A stretch of 52,818 nucleotides of DNA, from positions 1 through 52,818 of the forward strand of contig NZ_FYEA01000020.1 of assembly GCF_900187605.1 (NCBI RefSeq), given 5' to 3'. The DNA is from Pseudomonas sp. Irchel 3H7. Its GTDB lineage: Bacteria; Pseudomonadota; Gammaproteobacteria; Pseudomonadales; Pseudomonadaceae. Positions 7,738-15,206 of this stretch are shown in pieces; position 1 is the first letter of the stretch, and every line of letters starts with the position of its first letter. The translations under genes were made by a program, and so were the position numbers. Under the pieces are notes generated by a model. That model saw only the letters and a list, made by a program, of their open reading frames with translations. It was not told the origin of the DNA and ran no database searches.

Positions 7738-8675
7738 GGGTTTTGTTGGGTGATCTGATTGCCGCGAATGATTTCCACCGCCGGCCGTGCAGCGCCAGCG
7801 GAGCCGCCGCTGGAGGGCGCTTTCGGTGCCGCGCCCATGGCCAGTTGGGTGAACTGGAAGAGTTGTCGGTTAGCCGTGTCGACATGGGCCGCGGACTGAT
7901 TTTCACCGGCCCAGTACTTGGCCAGGCGTTGTTCTTCACTGCTGCGTACGGCCAGGCGCAAGGTGCCGGCATGTGTGGCGAGCATCAGGCGACTGAGCAG
8001 TTGTTCCGGCACTGCCAGCACTACGGTGCGCGCGGCGATGCGGCGTTGATCCTGTTTGAGTTTTTCATCGGCGCTCAGGGCCGGCGATGCCGGTTGGCCG
8101 TCGTTGGTCAGGCCGTACTGATCACCCACACCAAGCACGCGCATGGCCGGTAGAACGATCTGCGCCGATTGTTCGAGGTTGCTGGAATCCTGGCGCAGGT
8201 AGAGCAAGACATCGACGTAATCGCCAGGGATCAGTTGCCCAGCCGCGCCGATCACTTCGTCGACCGCCACGGTCAATGCGCGCTCATCGCGGTGAATCAT
8301 GCGTGCCAGTGAGCCGCCGGCGCTGAAGCTTTCATCATTCAGCCAGGTGCCGGCGCTGAGGTGCCGCCAAGGTGTACGGCCGATGGCCTGATCGACATTG
8401 CTCAAGCTGCCGGCCGGGGCACTGCGCAGTTTTTCCACCGTGACATCGGCGGCCGTCAGCGCGGTGAACGGCGGCACATCGTGCAGCAACACCACTACCG
8501 GTTGGCGGGTCTGGTCTTCGGCGATCGCGACAGTTTTTTCAACGGTGACAGTTGGGGCGACGGGGGCGGCGGCGACGGGCGCTGGTTGACGACTGAGTAC
8601 CAGTCCCCAGTAACCGACAAAAATGGCTCCCAATAACAGGATGGCTGCAAGGCCCATGGTGACGCGACTGTTCAT
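7734..8675 (-). CDS. rcpC: RcpC/CpaB, Flp pilus assembly protein (first gene of the tad operon)
   Basis: 313 aa. An N-terminal membrane anchor (residues 7-28, MGLAAILLLGAIFVGYWGLVLS) is followed by a SAF-type domain (LHDVPPFTALTAADV) and an RcpC domain (RALTVAVDEVIGAAGQLIPGD, YVDVLLYLRQ). CpaB/RcpC is periplasmic and supports the secretin. As first gene of the leftward operon, its promoter must lie in the 331-base divergent region shared with the Flp pilins. The tail is rich in Ala/Ser/Gly and ends EIIRGNQITQQNP. Confidence 0.92.
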   Translation of the reverse strand: MNSRVTMGLAAILLLGAIFVGYWGLVLSRQPAPVAAAPVAPTVTVEKTVAIAEDQTRQPVVVLLHDVPPFTALTAADVTVEKLRSAPAGSLSNVDQAIGRTPWRHLSAGTWLNDESFSAGGSLARMIHRDERALTVAVDEVIGAAGQLIPGDYVDVLLYLRQDSSNLEQSAQIVLPAMRVLGVGDQYGLTNDGQPASPALSADEKLKQDQRRIAARTVVLAVPEQLLSRLMLATHAGTLRLAVRSSEEQRLAKYWAGENQSAAHVDTANRQLFQFTQLAMGAAPKAPSSGGSAGAARPAVEIIRGNQITQQNP

Positions 8676-9006
8676 GACGGCTCTCCCTTTCCTGCTGCAC
8701 TACCCACCGCACTTGCTAACGAGAGAAGTTCCCAATCCGGCAGCTATGAACATGCAACTATTTCGCTATTTCCACGCTAGCTGATCCAAGCCAAAACGCC
8801 ATTACTGACAGGAAAATAACTCACGAAAGTATGAGTCTTGGCCAATTAACAGCAGCAATCGGCAACTTCGCGATGTGATTAATCCTTTGTGATTAATCCG
8901 TTCTTACAGTTGTTGGGCGGGGGTTTGTTGACAATGCTCAAATGGCACGGTGGGTCTTGGCCGGTGCAGCGTGACATTGGCGCCAAAGGCGCAAAGGAGT
9001 AGTCGT
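8676..9006. promoter_or_regulatory. Divergent control region between rcpC and the Flp pilin genes
   Basis: 331 bases, noticeably AT-richer than the flanks, with no coding potential. It must hold the start of the leftward tad operon and the rightward pilin transcript. A TTGACA at 8928-8933 is the clearest -35-like element on the plus strand, but I see no good -10 partner. A small GGCGCC/AAAG/GCGC hairpin precedes the pilin ribosome site AAGGAG. No operator can be named. Confidence 0.45.
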
Positions 9007-9216
9007 ATGTGTCGGATGATCCTCGATTATTTGATGGCCAGAGTCCGTTTGCTGGTCAAAAACGAAGAAGCCGCGTCGGCGATCGAATATGCGATCGTGG
9101 TGGCGATGGTTGCGGTAGTCGTTGTGGCTTTTGTCACTCCGCTGGGTAACCGGGTGTTGGCTTACTTCAATAACATTCTGACCGGGCTGGGTGGCACAGC
9201 GGTAACCAGGCCCTGA
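9007..9216 (+). CDS. flp: Flp family type IVb pilin, copy 1
   Basis: 69 aa, start ATG 9007 behind AAGGAG. It has a short positively charged leader (residues 1-22), then the conserved pilin segment ASAIEYAIVVAMVAVVVV (23-40), which forms the hydrophobic assembly helix, and a short C-terminus ending GGTAVTRP. Glu27-Tyr28 is the Flp hallmark and Glu27 falls at +5 if cleavage occurs after Ala22. Flp prepilins usually have Gly at -1; here it is Ala. The peptidase that would process it is not in the window. It lies opposite the tad operon and just before a second copy. Confidence 0.93.
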   Translation: MCRMILDYLMARVRLLVKNEEAASAIEYAIVVAMVAVVVVAFVTPLGNRVLAYFNNILTGLGGTAVTRP

Positions 9217-9234
9217 CTGGCGAGGAGAATTGCG

Positions 9235-9447
9235 ATGCTCTTTGATTATTTGAAAGTGCGTGTCCGCGGCTTCTTTGCCAGTACTGAAGCAGCGTCGGCA
9301 ATCGAGTATGCGATTGTCGTGGCGATGGTGGCGGTGGTGGTCATCGTGTTCGTCACCCCCGTTGGCGCCCGGGTACTGGTGATGTTCAACAATTTGCTGG
9401 TGGCACTGGGCGGCACTGCCGTGACGGCCCCCGCACCGCCGTCCTGA
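9235..9447 (+). CDS. flp: Flp family type IVb pilin, copy 2
   Basis: 70 aa, 18 bases after copy 1 and behind GAGGAG, so both are made from one transcript. The core ASAIEYAIVVAMVAVVV is identical to copy 1, while the leader (MLFDYLKVRVRGFFASTEA) and the tail (TAPAPPS) differ. This pattern suggests duplication followed by divergence. The predicted cleavage after Ala19 again lacks the usual Gly. One copy may be the major pilin and the other a minor subunit or variant, but sequence does not say which. Confidence 0.93.
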   Translation: MLFDYLKVRVRGFFASTEAASAIEYAIVVAMVAVVVIVFVTPVGARVLVMFNNLLVALGGTAVTAPAPPS

Positions 9448-9518
9448 GCTGAACGAAGCTGATGCCTGGTTGATGCCGCGCTACACTCGGGTTCACTTTC
9501 AGTTTTCAGGGATTGCCC

Positions 9519-9929
9519 ATGAATGCTCCTTCGCTGCCGCGCCAACAGTTGCTTCTGGTTGACGATGAAGAGGACGCGTTGCTGGAGCTGGCAGAGTTGC
9601 TGGAGGGTGAAGGGTTTACTTGCCATACGGCGACGTCGGTGAAACTGGCGTTGCATCATCTGACTCGCCATCCCGATATCGCGCTGGTGATTACTGATTT
9701 GCGTATGCCGGAGGAGTCCGGGATGTCGTTGATCAAGCGGTTGCGTGAGCATACTTCTCGGCAGCATTTGCCGGTGATTGTGATGTCGGGGCATGCGGAT
9801 ATGGAAGACGTCAGTGATCTGTTGCGGTTGCAGGTTGTGGATCTGTTTCGCAAGCCGATTTATTACGTCAGGTTGTTGGAAACTCTGGATAATTTGTTTC
9901 CCAAGCCTTCGAGGAATGTGGCTGGGTGA
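9519..9929 (+). CDS. Stand-alone receiver-domain response regulator (CheY-like)
   Basis: 136 aa, consisting of one receiver domain with no output domain. Acidic pocket DDEED (15-19), phospho-acceptor Asp60 (VITDLRMPE), Ser90 and Lys112 (LFRKPIY) are all present, so it should be phosphorylatable. I use ATG 9519 rather than TTG 9513, since the AGGGA ribosome site fits it better. It follows the pilin pair by 71 bases on the same strand. Tad loci in Pseudomonas can be governed by two-component proteins, so it may signal to pilus expression or act as a phosphate shuttle. No cognate kinase is in the window. Its codons are noticeably less GC-biased at the 3' end. Confidence 0.88.
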   Translation: MNAPSLPRQQLLLVDDEEDALLELAELLEGEGFTCHTATSVKLALHHLTRHPDIALVITDLRMPEESGMSLIKRLREHTSRQHLPVIVMSGHADMEDVSDLLRLQVVDLFRKPIYYVRLLETLDNLFPKPSRNVAG

Positions 9930-9939
9930 TTGGGGGGCC

Positions 9940-10280
9940 TATCCGTTGCTGCGGGTGTGGCTGATTAGGGTTCCGCCCTTACGGCGGGTCACTTTTTCCA
10001 GACGCCGAAAAAGTAACCAAAAAGGCTTGCTCCTACGTGCGGCCCGCTCGCTGGGGCTCGGGGTTCCTTCGCTCCGGGATCGATCCGGGGGCAGCGCCTA
10101 CGGTTTGCTTCGCTGCACCTCCTCTCGCTGTGTTTGGCTTCGCCAAACGGTCGCTACGCTCCCACCCTCGGATCAATCCCTCCACTCAGCCTTCCGACGC
10201 GGCCGATGAGTCAAGATCAAAAGCTGCAGCCGAGCTAAAGCTCATCCTGTTGAGTGGTGAGGAGCGGTAGCGATGCGCGG
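9940..10280. repeat. Pseudomonas-type interspersed intergenic repeat
   Basis: About 340 bases packed with short hairpins: CCGCCCTTACGGCGG, GGGATCGATCC and GTTTGGCTTCGCCAAAC. I recall this sequence type as recurrent between Pseudomonas genes and often mis-called as small hypothetical proteins. The overlapping open frames here have no ribosome sites and lie in several frames, so I do not annotate them. Function unknown. Confidence 0.6.
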
Positions 10281-10347
10281 TGTGCGCTGTTTTGCTTTGG
10301 CTTTTCTGTGGGGGCGAGTTTGCTGCGGACGGCGTTCCTACGAAAGC

Positions 10348-10530
10348 GGCCTGACAGCCGGCCAATTTTTAACTGAATGCACTCAATCCAACTGTAGGAG
10401 TGAGCCTGCTCGCGATGGCGGCCCGACAGCCGACCAATTTCTCTCTGGATGCACCCAGTTCAACTGTGGGAGCGAGCCTGCTAGCGAAGGCGGCCTGCAA
10501 TCCGACCCATTTCTGCCGGTTGTACATTCC
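10348..10530 (+). repeat. 72-bp tandem array of single REP plus linker
   Basis: Units begin at 10348, 10420 and 10492, each opening GGCC(C/T)G(A/C)(C/A)A and followed by a CCAATTT-type linker. The first two end in a REP (GTAGGAGTGAGCCTGCTCGC and GTGGGAGCGAGCCTGCTAGC); the third is cut short before its REP. All REPs point the same way, unlike the inverted pairs elsewhere in the window. Confidence 0.75.
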
Positions 10531-10565
10531 ACCCGCCGCTGCCGAAGTCTCCTGGGTGTTTCGGC

Positions 10566-12236
10566 TCACAACTGGTAGCTGAAGCTGATGCTGTAGCGCG
10601 GCCGGCGATTGAAGGTGTCCAGCGCTTCATCCGACATCGCCTTCGCCGCTTCCAGCGCAATGTTGTAGTACTTGGCATCGCCAAACCGCAGCCCGATCGC
10701 TGCCGATGACAGATTATTGGCCTTTACCGGCAGTTCGTTGAACCAGCTGCGCGAGCGGTCGAGCACCACGTACGGTTGCAGGATGCGCACCCAGTTGCCG
10801 TCGCGGTTGAAGCTGTAGTTGACCTCGTACGCTACGCCCCAGCCCTTGTCGCCGGACGCTTGATCGTCGGGATAACCGCGACCGAAATTCTGCCCGCCGA
10901 ACACCGCGCGTTCGCTGTCGGGCAGGGTGTCGTCGCTCCAGTACAGCGCGGCCGACAGCACGCCTTGCCAGTTGTCGAGGAACTTGTTGCTCTGCACCCC
11001 GGACAGGCGTACGCGGAAGAAATCGAGGTCGATGTCGTCGTAGTTGGTATGCGCGCCCAGGCTGTCGAAACCCTGATACACGCCGCCACTGAGAATGCGC
11101 AGTTGCCGGGCATCGGCCTTGCGCCAGTCGCCTTCGAAGGCCAGAGCGCGTACGTCGGTGCGGAACTCGGTGCTGAACGGGAAGTTGATGCCGTTGTAGC
11201 GAGTCTTGTCGTCGACTGCGTACAGGCGCGAGCCGGCGGTCAGCAATTCGTTGGAGGCGGCAATCAGCGGCAGAGTGAAACCGATGGAGTAGCGGTCGTT
11301 TTCTCGATGGGTGCTGAGTCGACCACCGCCGTCGATGAGGACTTCGGTACTGGGATCGGCGCGGTAGCGTGATGCGGACAGCGCCAGTTGCGCGCCTTCG
11401 TCATTGAGGAACTGGTTGTAGTCGAGGCGGTAGTAATGTTCGTGATCGTCACCCGGCGGGAACAAACCGCTGAGGCTCAGTTGCTCGCCCATCGAGGTTT
11501 GCGAGTTGCTGCTGACACCGAGCAAAGCCTGGGTGCCGTTGCGGTTGTCTTCGGTGGTGCTCAGCGTACTGGTGAAGGGTTTGCGGCTGGCCTGGGCGAC
11601 CAGGGTTGTCGCGCCGTCGGTGGTGCCCGGTGGTGGCACCTGGGCCTGAATCGTCACGCCGGGGATGCGCGTCATCAGCGTGGTGTAGCGCTCGAAGGTC
11701 TTGCGGGTCAGCGGCCGTTCGGCCTGGATCTTCGCCGCCAGTTTGTCGAGCAGCGCTTTGACCCGGCCGACATCGCCCTGGATCTGGACATCTCGCACGT
11801 AGCCTTCCACCAGCACCACGCGCGCGACGCCATCATTGAAGTTTTGCTGCGGCAAGAACGCATAGGACAGCAGGTAACCGTCCTGCTGATAGCGTCGAGT
11901 GATGTTTCGCGTGGCTTCGATCAGGTCGGCGAGCGTGGCTTGGTGGCCGATCAGGGGCTTATAGATTTCGGCGAGCTCGTTGAGCGGGTAGAGGGTTCCG
12001 CCTTCGATCTGCACGGTTTGCAGATTGATCTTGGTATCCATCAACAGCGGTTGCGCAGCGGCGGCACCGGCGTCCGGCACTTGCACGGGCGTGGCGCTCG
12101 GGCGATAAGCATCGGCCGGCAGGTTCGGCACAGGCAGGTTGCGGATGGTTTCGTTGCTGTTCAGAAAACTGGGCAGGGTGTCGGCGAGGGCGGCGGAACT
12201 GAGACTGAGGAACAGCAGGGATGCCATTACGCGCAT
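10566..12236 (-). CDS. Two-partner secretion outer-membrane transporter (TpsB, ShlB/FhaC/HecB family)
   Basis: 556 aa from ATG 12236, which gives a clean signal peptide (MRVMASLLFLSLSSAALA) behind GGAGTG. The longer upstream reading runs through a terminator-like hairpin. A Pro-rich linker leads to POTRA-type segments (LADLIEATRNITRRYQQDGY; VLVEGYVRDVQIQGD), then a beta-barrel with the FhaC-like GQNFGRGYPDDQASGDKGWG (loop 6 region) and a C-terminus ending RPRYSISFSYQL with terminal aromatic-x-Leu. These proteins export large TpsA exoproteins across the outer membrane. No TpsA with a TPS domain is nearby; the upstream same-strand gene is a repetitive lipoprotein. Confidence 0.88.
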   Translation of the reverse strand: MRVMASLLFLSLSSAALADTLPSFLNSNETIRNLPVPNLPADAYRPSATPVQVPDAGAAAAQPLLMDTKINLQTVQIEGGTLYPLNELAEIYKPLIGHQATLADLIEATRNITRRYQQDGYLLSYAFLPQQNFNDGVARVVLVEGYVRDVQIQGDVGRVKALLDKLAAKIQAERPLTRKTFERYTTLMTRIPGVTIQAQVPPPGTTDGATTLVAQASRKPFTSTLSTTEDNRNGTQALLGVSSNSQTSMGEQLSLSGLFPPGDDHEHYYRLDYNQFLNDEGAQLALSASRYRADPSTEVLIDGGGRLSTHRENDRYSIGFTLPLIAASNELLTAGSRLYAVDDKTRYNGINFPFSTEFRTDVRALAFEGDWRKADARQLRILSGGVYQGFDSLGAHTNYDDIDLDFFRVRLSGVQSNKFLDNWQGVLSAALYWSDDTLPDSERAVFGGQNFGRGYPDDQASGDKGWGVAYEVNYSFNRDGNWVRILQPYVVLDRSRSWFNELPVKANNLSSAAIGLRFGDAKYYNIALEAAKAMSDEALDTFNRRPRYSISFSYQL

Positions 12237-12284
12237 AGGACACTCCATGGTCAGATCACAGCGCAGAGCTGTTTTTTTCCTAAG

Positions 12285-12316
12285 AAAAAAGCGGAAGACT
12301 CGTGGGAATCTTCCGC
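12285..12316 (-). terminator. Intrinsic terminator between lipoprotein and tpsB genes
   Basis: On the minus strand GCGGAAGA (12316-12309) pairs with TCTTCCGC (12298-12291) and is followed at once by TTTTTT. It sits between two co-directional genes and could end the lipoprotein transcript or let only part of it read into tpsB. Confidence 0.8.
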
Positions 12317-12370
12317 CCTCAACCAAGCGTAGGCGCTGTAGGTGAGGCCGTCGAATCGGCCAGGTGCAAT

Positions 12371-14050
12371 TTAGCGTTTGTTGCCTCCCAAGGCGCCGGT
12401 CAGACCGCCGAGTACACCGCCTAGACCGCCACCGGTGGTACCCCCGCTGGTACCCCCGCTGGTACCGCCGTTGACCAGACCGCCGACGGCAGCGACGGTG
12501 CCGCCGACGTTGGTGACCAGACCACCGACCGCGGTGGTGACCGGGTTATTGGTCGCTGCAATGGTGTTGCCGATACTGCTGACCGCACCGCCAACCTGAC
12601 CGGTGAGACCTGCAACAGGTGAGCCGATACCGGTCGCCGCGCCGACTTGTTGAGTCACGTTGGTAACAGCGCTGGTGACCGGGTTCAGGCCATTGCCTAC
12701 GGTGGCGCCGACCGTGGCCAGAGGTGAAGTTGTCGCGGTGATCGGGGTGCCCGATCCGCCCAGCACGGTGTTGAGCGAAGCCACGGTATTGCCCAGGCCG
12801 ACAGCGGTAACACCACCTGCGCTGACGACGCCATTGGTATTCCCGGCATTCAAACCTGCGCCAACGTTGACCACCGCACCGCCAACGGTTTGCAGCAAAC
12901 CGGTGCCGCCGAGGCCACCGCCCAAGCCACCACCCACTCCACCGCCAGTACCCGCGCCGGTGCCGTTGGACACCAGACCGCCGGCCTTGCCCACCGCGGT
13001 GCCGGTATTGCTCAATGCGCCGCCGAGTGTGTTGGTCAAGGCATTGCCGTTACCCGCGTCGGTGACCTTGCCGCCCAGGGTGTTCACCGCGCCGCCGACT
13101 TGCGCAACCACGCCTTTGAGTGGATCGCCAAGACCTGTGGTCGCGCCGAGTTTGTCCGTGGTGCTTTCGACCATCGCAATCACCGGCACCAGACTACCGC
13201 CGAGTTTGTTGGTCAGTTGGCTGGTCGGGCCGCTGGTCAGTGTGGTGTCGAGGGTATTGCCGAGCATGGTGACTTTCTCGCCGACACCATCAAGCAACGG
13301 TGCGACTTTGGTCACCACACCGCCGACCACCGGCACGCTGCCGGTTGCCGTTGCCAGTTTGCCGCTGAGATCAGAGACGCCGTTGCCTACATCGGTGACC
13401 ACGCCGCCGACCGAAGCGACGGTGGTGGTCAGGCCGTTAGGGTCGGTGGCCAGTTTACCGATGCCGTTGCTCACACCATTACCTAACGTAGTGACGACAT
13501 TGCCGGCGGTGTTGGCCGCACTCTGGACCACGCCACCGACCACAGGAACGGTGCTCAGGGAATCGCCGATCTGGCCGACGCCATCGCCGACACCGGCCAC
13601 GGTGGTGCCGACATCCTGCACCAGTGTGGTGGTGACCAACGGGGTGGTGGTTGGATTGGTCGGGTTGGTGGGATCGGTCGGATCTGTCGGGTTGGTTGGA
13701 TTGGTCGGATCGGTGCCACCTGTGCCACCTGTACCACCGGTTCCGCCAGTACCACCCGTGCCACCGGTTCCGCCAGTCCCGGCAGTATCACCGGTGCCAC
13801 CGGTGCCACCGGTTCCACCAGTCCCGGCAGTATCACCGGTGCCACCGGTGCCACCGGTGCCACCGGTTCCACCAGTGCCCGCAGTATCACCGGTGCCTCC
13901 CGTACCGCCAGTGCCAGCGGTACCGTCCGCCGCAGAGCTGCCGGAACTGCTTTTATGACCGCCACCACCGCTGCTGCACCCGGTGAGGCCAAGGGAGAGA
14001 ATCAATGCCAGAGCGATTGCCGATTTGCACCATACGCCTTGAGTTTTCAT
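12371..14050 (-). CDS. Repeat-rich Gly/Thr collagen-like lipoprotein
   Basis: 559 aa from ATG 14050 (AAGGA ribosome site). The signal peptide has a lipobox (LSLGLTGC, Cys25), so the protein should be lipid-anchored. A mature Ser/Gly stretch is followed by about 75 residues of GTG/GTA/DTA triplets, so Gly or Asp falls at every third position, then a short PTN/PTD stalk. The remaining ~400 residues are built from Val/Gly-rich units of the type VGGVVTxVGNGVS and TNTLGGALSNTG, alternating with LATATGSVPVVGG. It looks like a surface or matrix adhesin with extended and beta-repeat sections. I recognise it only as a collagen-like repeat protein; no enzyme motif is present. Part of the coding DNA is a minisatellite. 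Confidence 0.75.
   Translation of the reverse strand: MKTQGVWCKSAIALALILSLGLTGCSSGGGGHKSSSGSSAADGTAGTGGTGGTGDTAGTGGTGGTGGTGGTGDTAGTGGTGGTGGTGDTAGTGGTGGTGGTGGTGGTGGTGGTDPTNPTNPTDPTDPTNPTNPTTTPLVTTTLVQDVGTTVAGVGDGVGQIGDSLSTVPVVGGVVQSAANTAGNVVTTLGNGVSNGIGKLATDPNGLTTTVASVGGVVTDVGNGVSDLSGKLATATGSVPVVGGVVTKVAPLLDGVGEKVTMLGNTLDTTLTSGPTSQLTNKLGGSLVPVIAMVESTTDKLGATTGLGDPLKGVVAQVGGAVNTLGGKVTDAGNGNALTNTLGGALSNTGTAVGKAGGLVSNGTGAGTGGGVGGGLGGGLGGTGLLQTVGGAVVNVGAGLNAGNTNGVVSAGGVTAVGLGNTVASLNTVLGGSGTPITATTSPLATVGATVGNGLNPVTSAVTNVTQQVGAATGIGSPVAGLTGQVGGAVSSIGNTIAATNNPVTTAVGGLVTNVGGTVAAVGGLVNGGTSGGTSGGTTGGGLGGVLGGLTGALGGNKR
13695..13925 (-). repeat. In-frame minisatellite encoding GTG/DTA triplets
   Basis: Degenerate 9-bp units (ACCGGTGCC, ACCAGTCCC, GCAGTATCA on the plus strand) are iterated, with a longer 33-45-bp higher-order period marked by GCAGTATCACCGGT. 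All units are multiples of three, so copy-number change would lengthen or shorten the protein without breaking its frame. Confidence 0.85.
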
Positions 14051-14252
14051 GATCGTAATTCCTTGCACCTGTCACAACGTTCGTTGACTTCGATGGCTCG
14101 CCGATCTGTCGTCGGTGATGCCTTCGACCGTTGTGCTCAATCTCAGTCCAGGGGCGGGTTTCAGGCCATTCTCAAGTTGGTATTAACGCCTTTATATAGA
14201 GGGTGAAGTTCAGCGCCTAAGGACTAATACCCACGATATAGCCGCGCAAAAA

Positions 14253-14284
14253 AAGGCCTTGATAATCAAGGCCCGGGTTTTTTC
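14253..14284 (-). terminator. Bidirectional intrinsic terminator after the maoC gene
   Basis: GGCCTTGATAATCAAGGCC (stem GGCCTTGAT/ATCAAGGCC) is flanked by seven A on the left and TTTTTT on the right, so it can stop transcription in both directions. On the minus strand it ends the fabG-maoC transcript. The rest of 14051-14349 must contain the lipoprotein promoter; I see no clear -35/-10 pair. Confidence 0.88.
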
Positions 14285-14349
14285 GGCGAAGGGGGAAAGG
14301 CTGGGAAAAACTTAAGTGATATACACACAATTAACGGTGTTCCGAGTGC

Positions 14350-15204
14350 TCAGGCAATCGGTTGCCACTGCCCGACCATGTGCTCCAGGTCTTGTGCACC
14401 GATCAGCCGCAACTCTCCACTGGAACCCGCCGCGCTCGCCAGCAAGGTCACCTCACTGGGCAGGCGCACCGGTTTGCGAAAATGCACGGCGATTTCGAGG
14501 TTGGCCTTGGGCAAATGATCGCCCAGCGCCGCCAGGGTTCGAGCCTTGTTCCACAAACCATGGGCGATGGCTGTTGGGAAGCCAAACAGCTTGGCACTTG
14601 CCGCACTCAGGTGAATCGGGTTGTAGTCTCCGGACACTTTGGCGTATTGCCGACCGATATCGGCCGGGGCTTTCCAGCGCGCCACCTCCACCAGCGATTG
14701 CGACGGCTCCCAGGTCAGTTCGACCGGCTCGCCCTCAAGCTTGACGCCGCGACAGAGCATCTGGCTTTCCGCTTCCCACAATGGCCCGAGCTGATCATCC
14801 AGCGTGGTCAGCAGATCGAACGTCGCACCTTTGGGGTGCGGTTGCAGGTTGTGCACGCGAACGCTGACTTGCGCCCGACCGATCCCGCCCATCGGGCGCA
14901 ACACGCGAATGCGGTTGCTCAAATGAATCAGCCCCAACAGGGGAAACGGAAACTCTTTGGCAGTGAGCAATTGCATCTGCAGGGCGAAGGCGAGGATGTG
15001 CGGATACGTCGGCGGCAGCAGACCGTCATCGACGAATCCACACACCTTGCGATAGGCCGCCAGACGTTTGCCATCGACATCGACCCAACAGCGCAAGCCG
15101 CCGTCAGGCAATTGAGTGCCGGTGATTTTCCGTCGTGTCGCCGCCCGTGCGTACAGCCCCGGCAGATTCGGTTCGCGATCCAGCGTATGCCATTCGATGC
15201 TCAT
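14350..15204 (-). CDS. MaoC-like (R)-specific enoyl-CoA hydratase/dehydratase
   Basis: 284 aa from ATG 15204. The C-terminal half carries the hydratase-2 signature YAKVSGDYNPIHLSAASAKLFG with catalytic Asp and His, followed by AIAHGLW; the N-terminal half is a degenerate hot-dog repeat. The double hot-dog form matches MaoC/HtdX-type enzymes that hydrate or dehydrate acyl-CoA. It starts 2 bases after the fabG-like gene ends, so they are coupled. With the divergent thiolase, the trio supplies three beta-oxidation-type steps (hydratase, dehydrogenase/reductase, thiolase). Substrate chain length cannot be read from sequence. Confidence 0.85.
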   Translation of the reverse strand: MSIEWHTLDREPNLPGLYARAATRRKITGTQLPDGGLRCWVDVDGKRLAAYRKVCGFVDDGLLPPTYPHILAFALQMQLLTAKEFPFPLLGLIHLSNRIRVLRPMGGIGRAQVSVRVHNLQPHPKGATFDLLTTLDDQLGPLWEAESQMLCRGVKLEGEPVELTWEPSQSLVEVARWKAPADIGRQYAKVSGDYNPIHLSAASAKLFGFPTAIAHGLWNKARTLAALGDHLPKANLEIAVHFRKPVRLPSEVTLLASAAGSSGELRLIGAQDLEHMVGQWQPIA

Positions 15205-15206
15205 GC

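Noticed and set aside
8941..8965. Sigma54-type promoter (TGGCAC near 8943) before the pilins
   Set aside because: The TTGC partner is not at the required spacing, so the -12 element is missing.
10037..10270. Small open frames in the 340-base repeat
   Set aside because: Lie in an interspersed non-coding repeat, have no ribosome site and overlap in several frames.
12660..13958. 432-aa Pro/Val-rich open frame on the plus strand
   Set aside because: It is antisense to the repeat-rich lipoprotein; PPVPPVPPV-type composition is the mirror of GTG repeats, and no ribosome site or known domain supports it.
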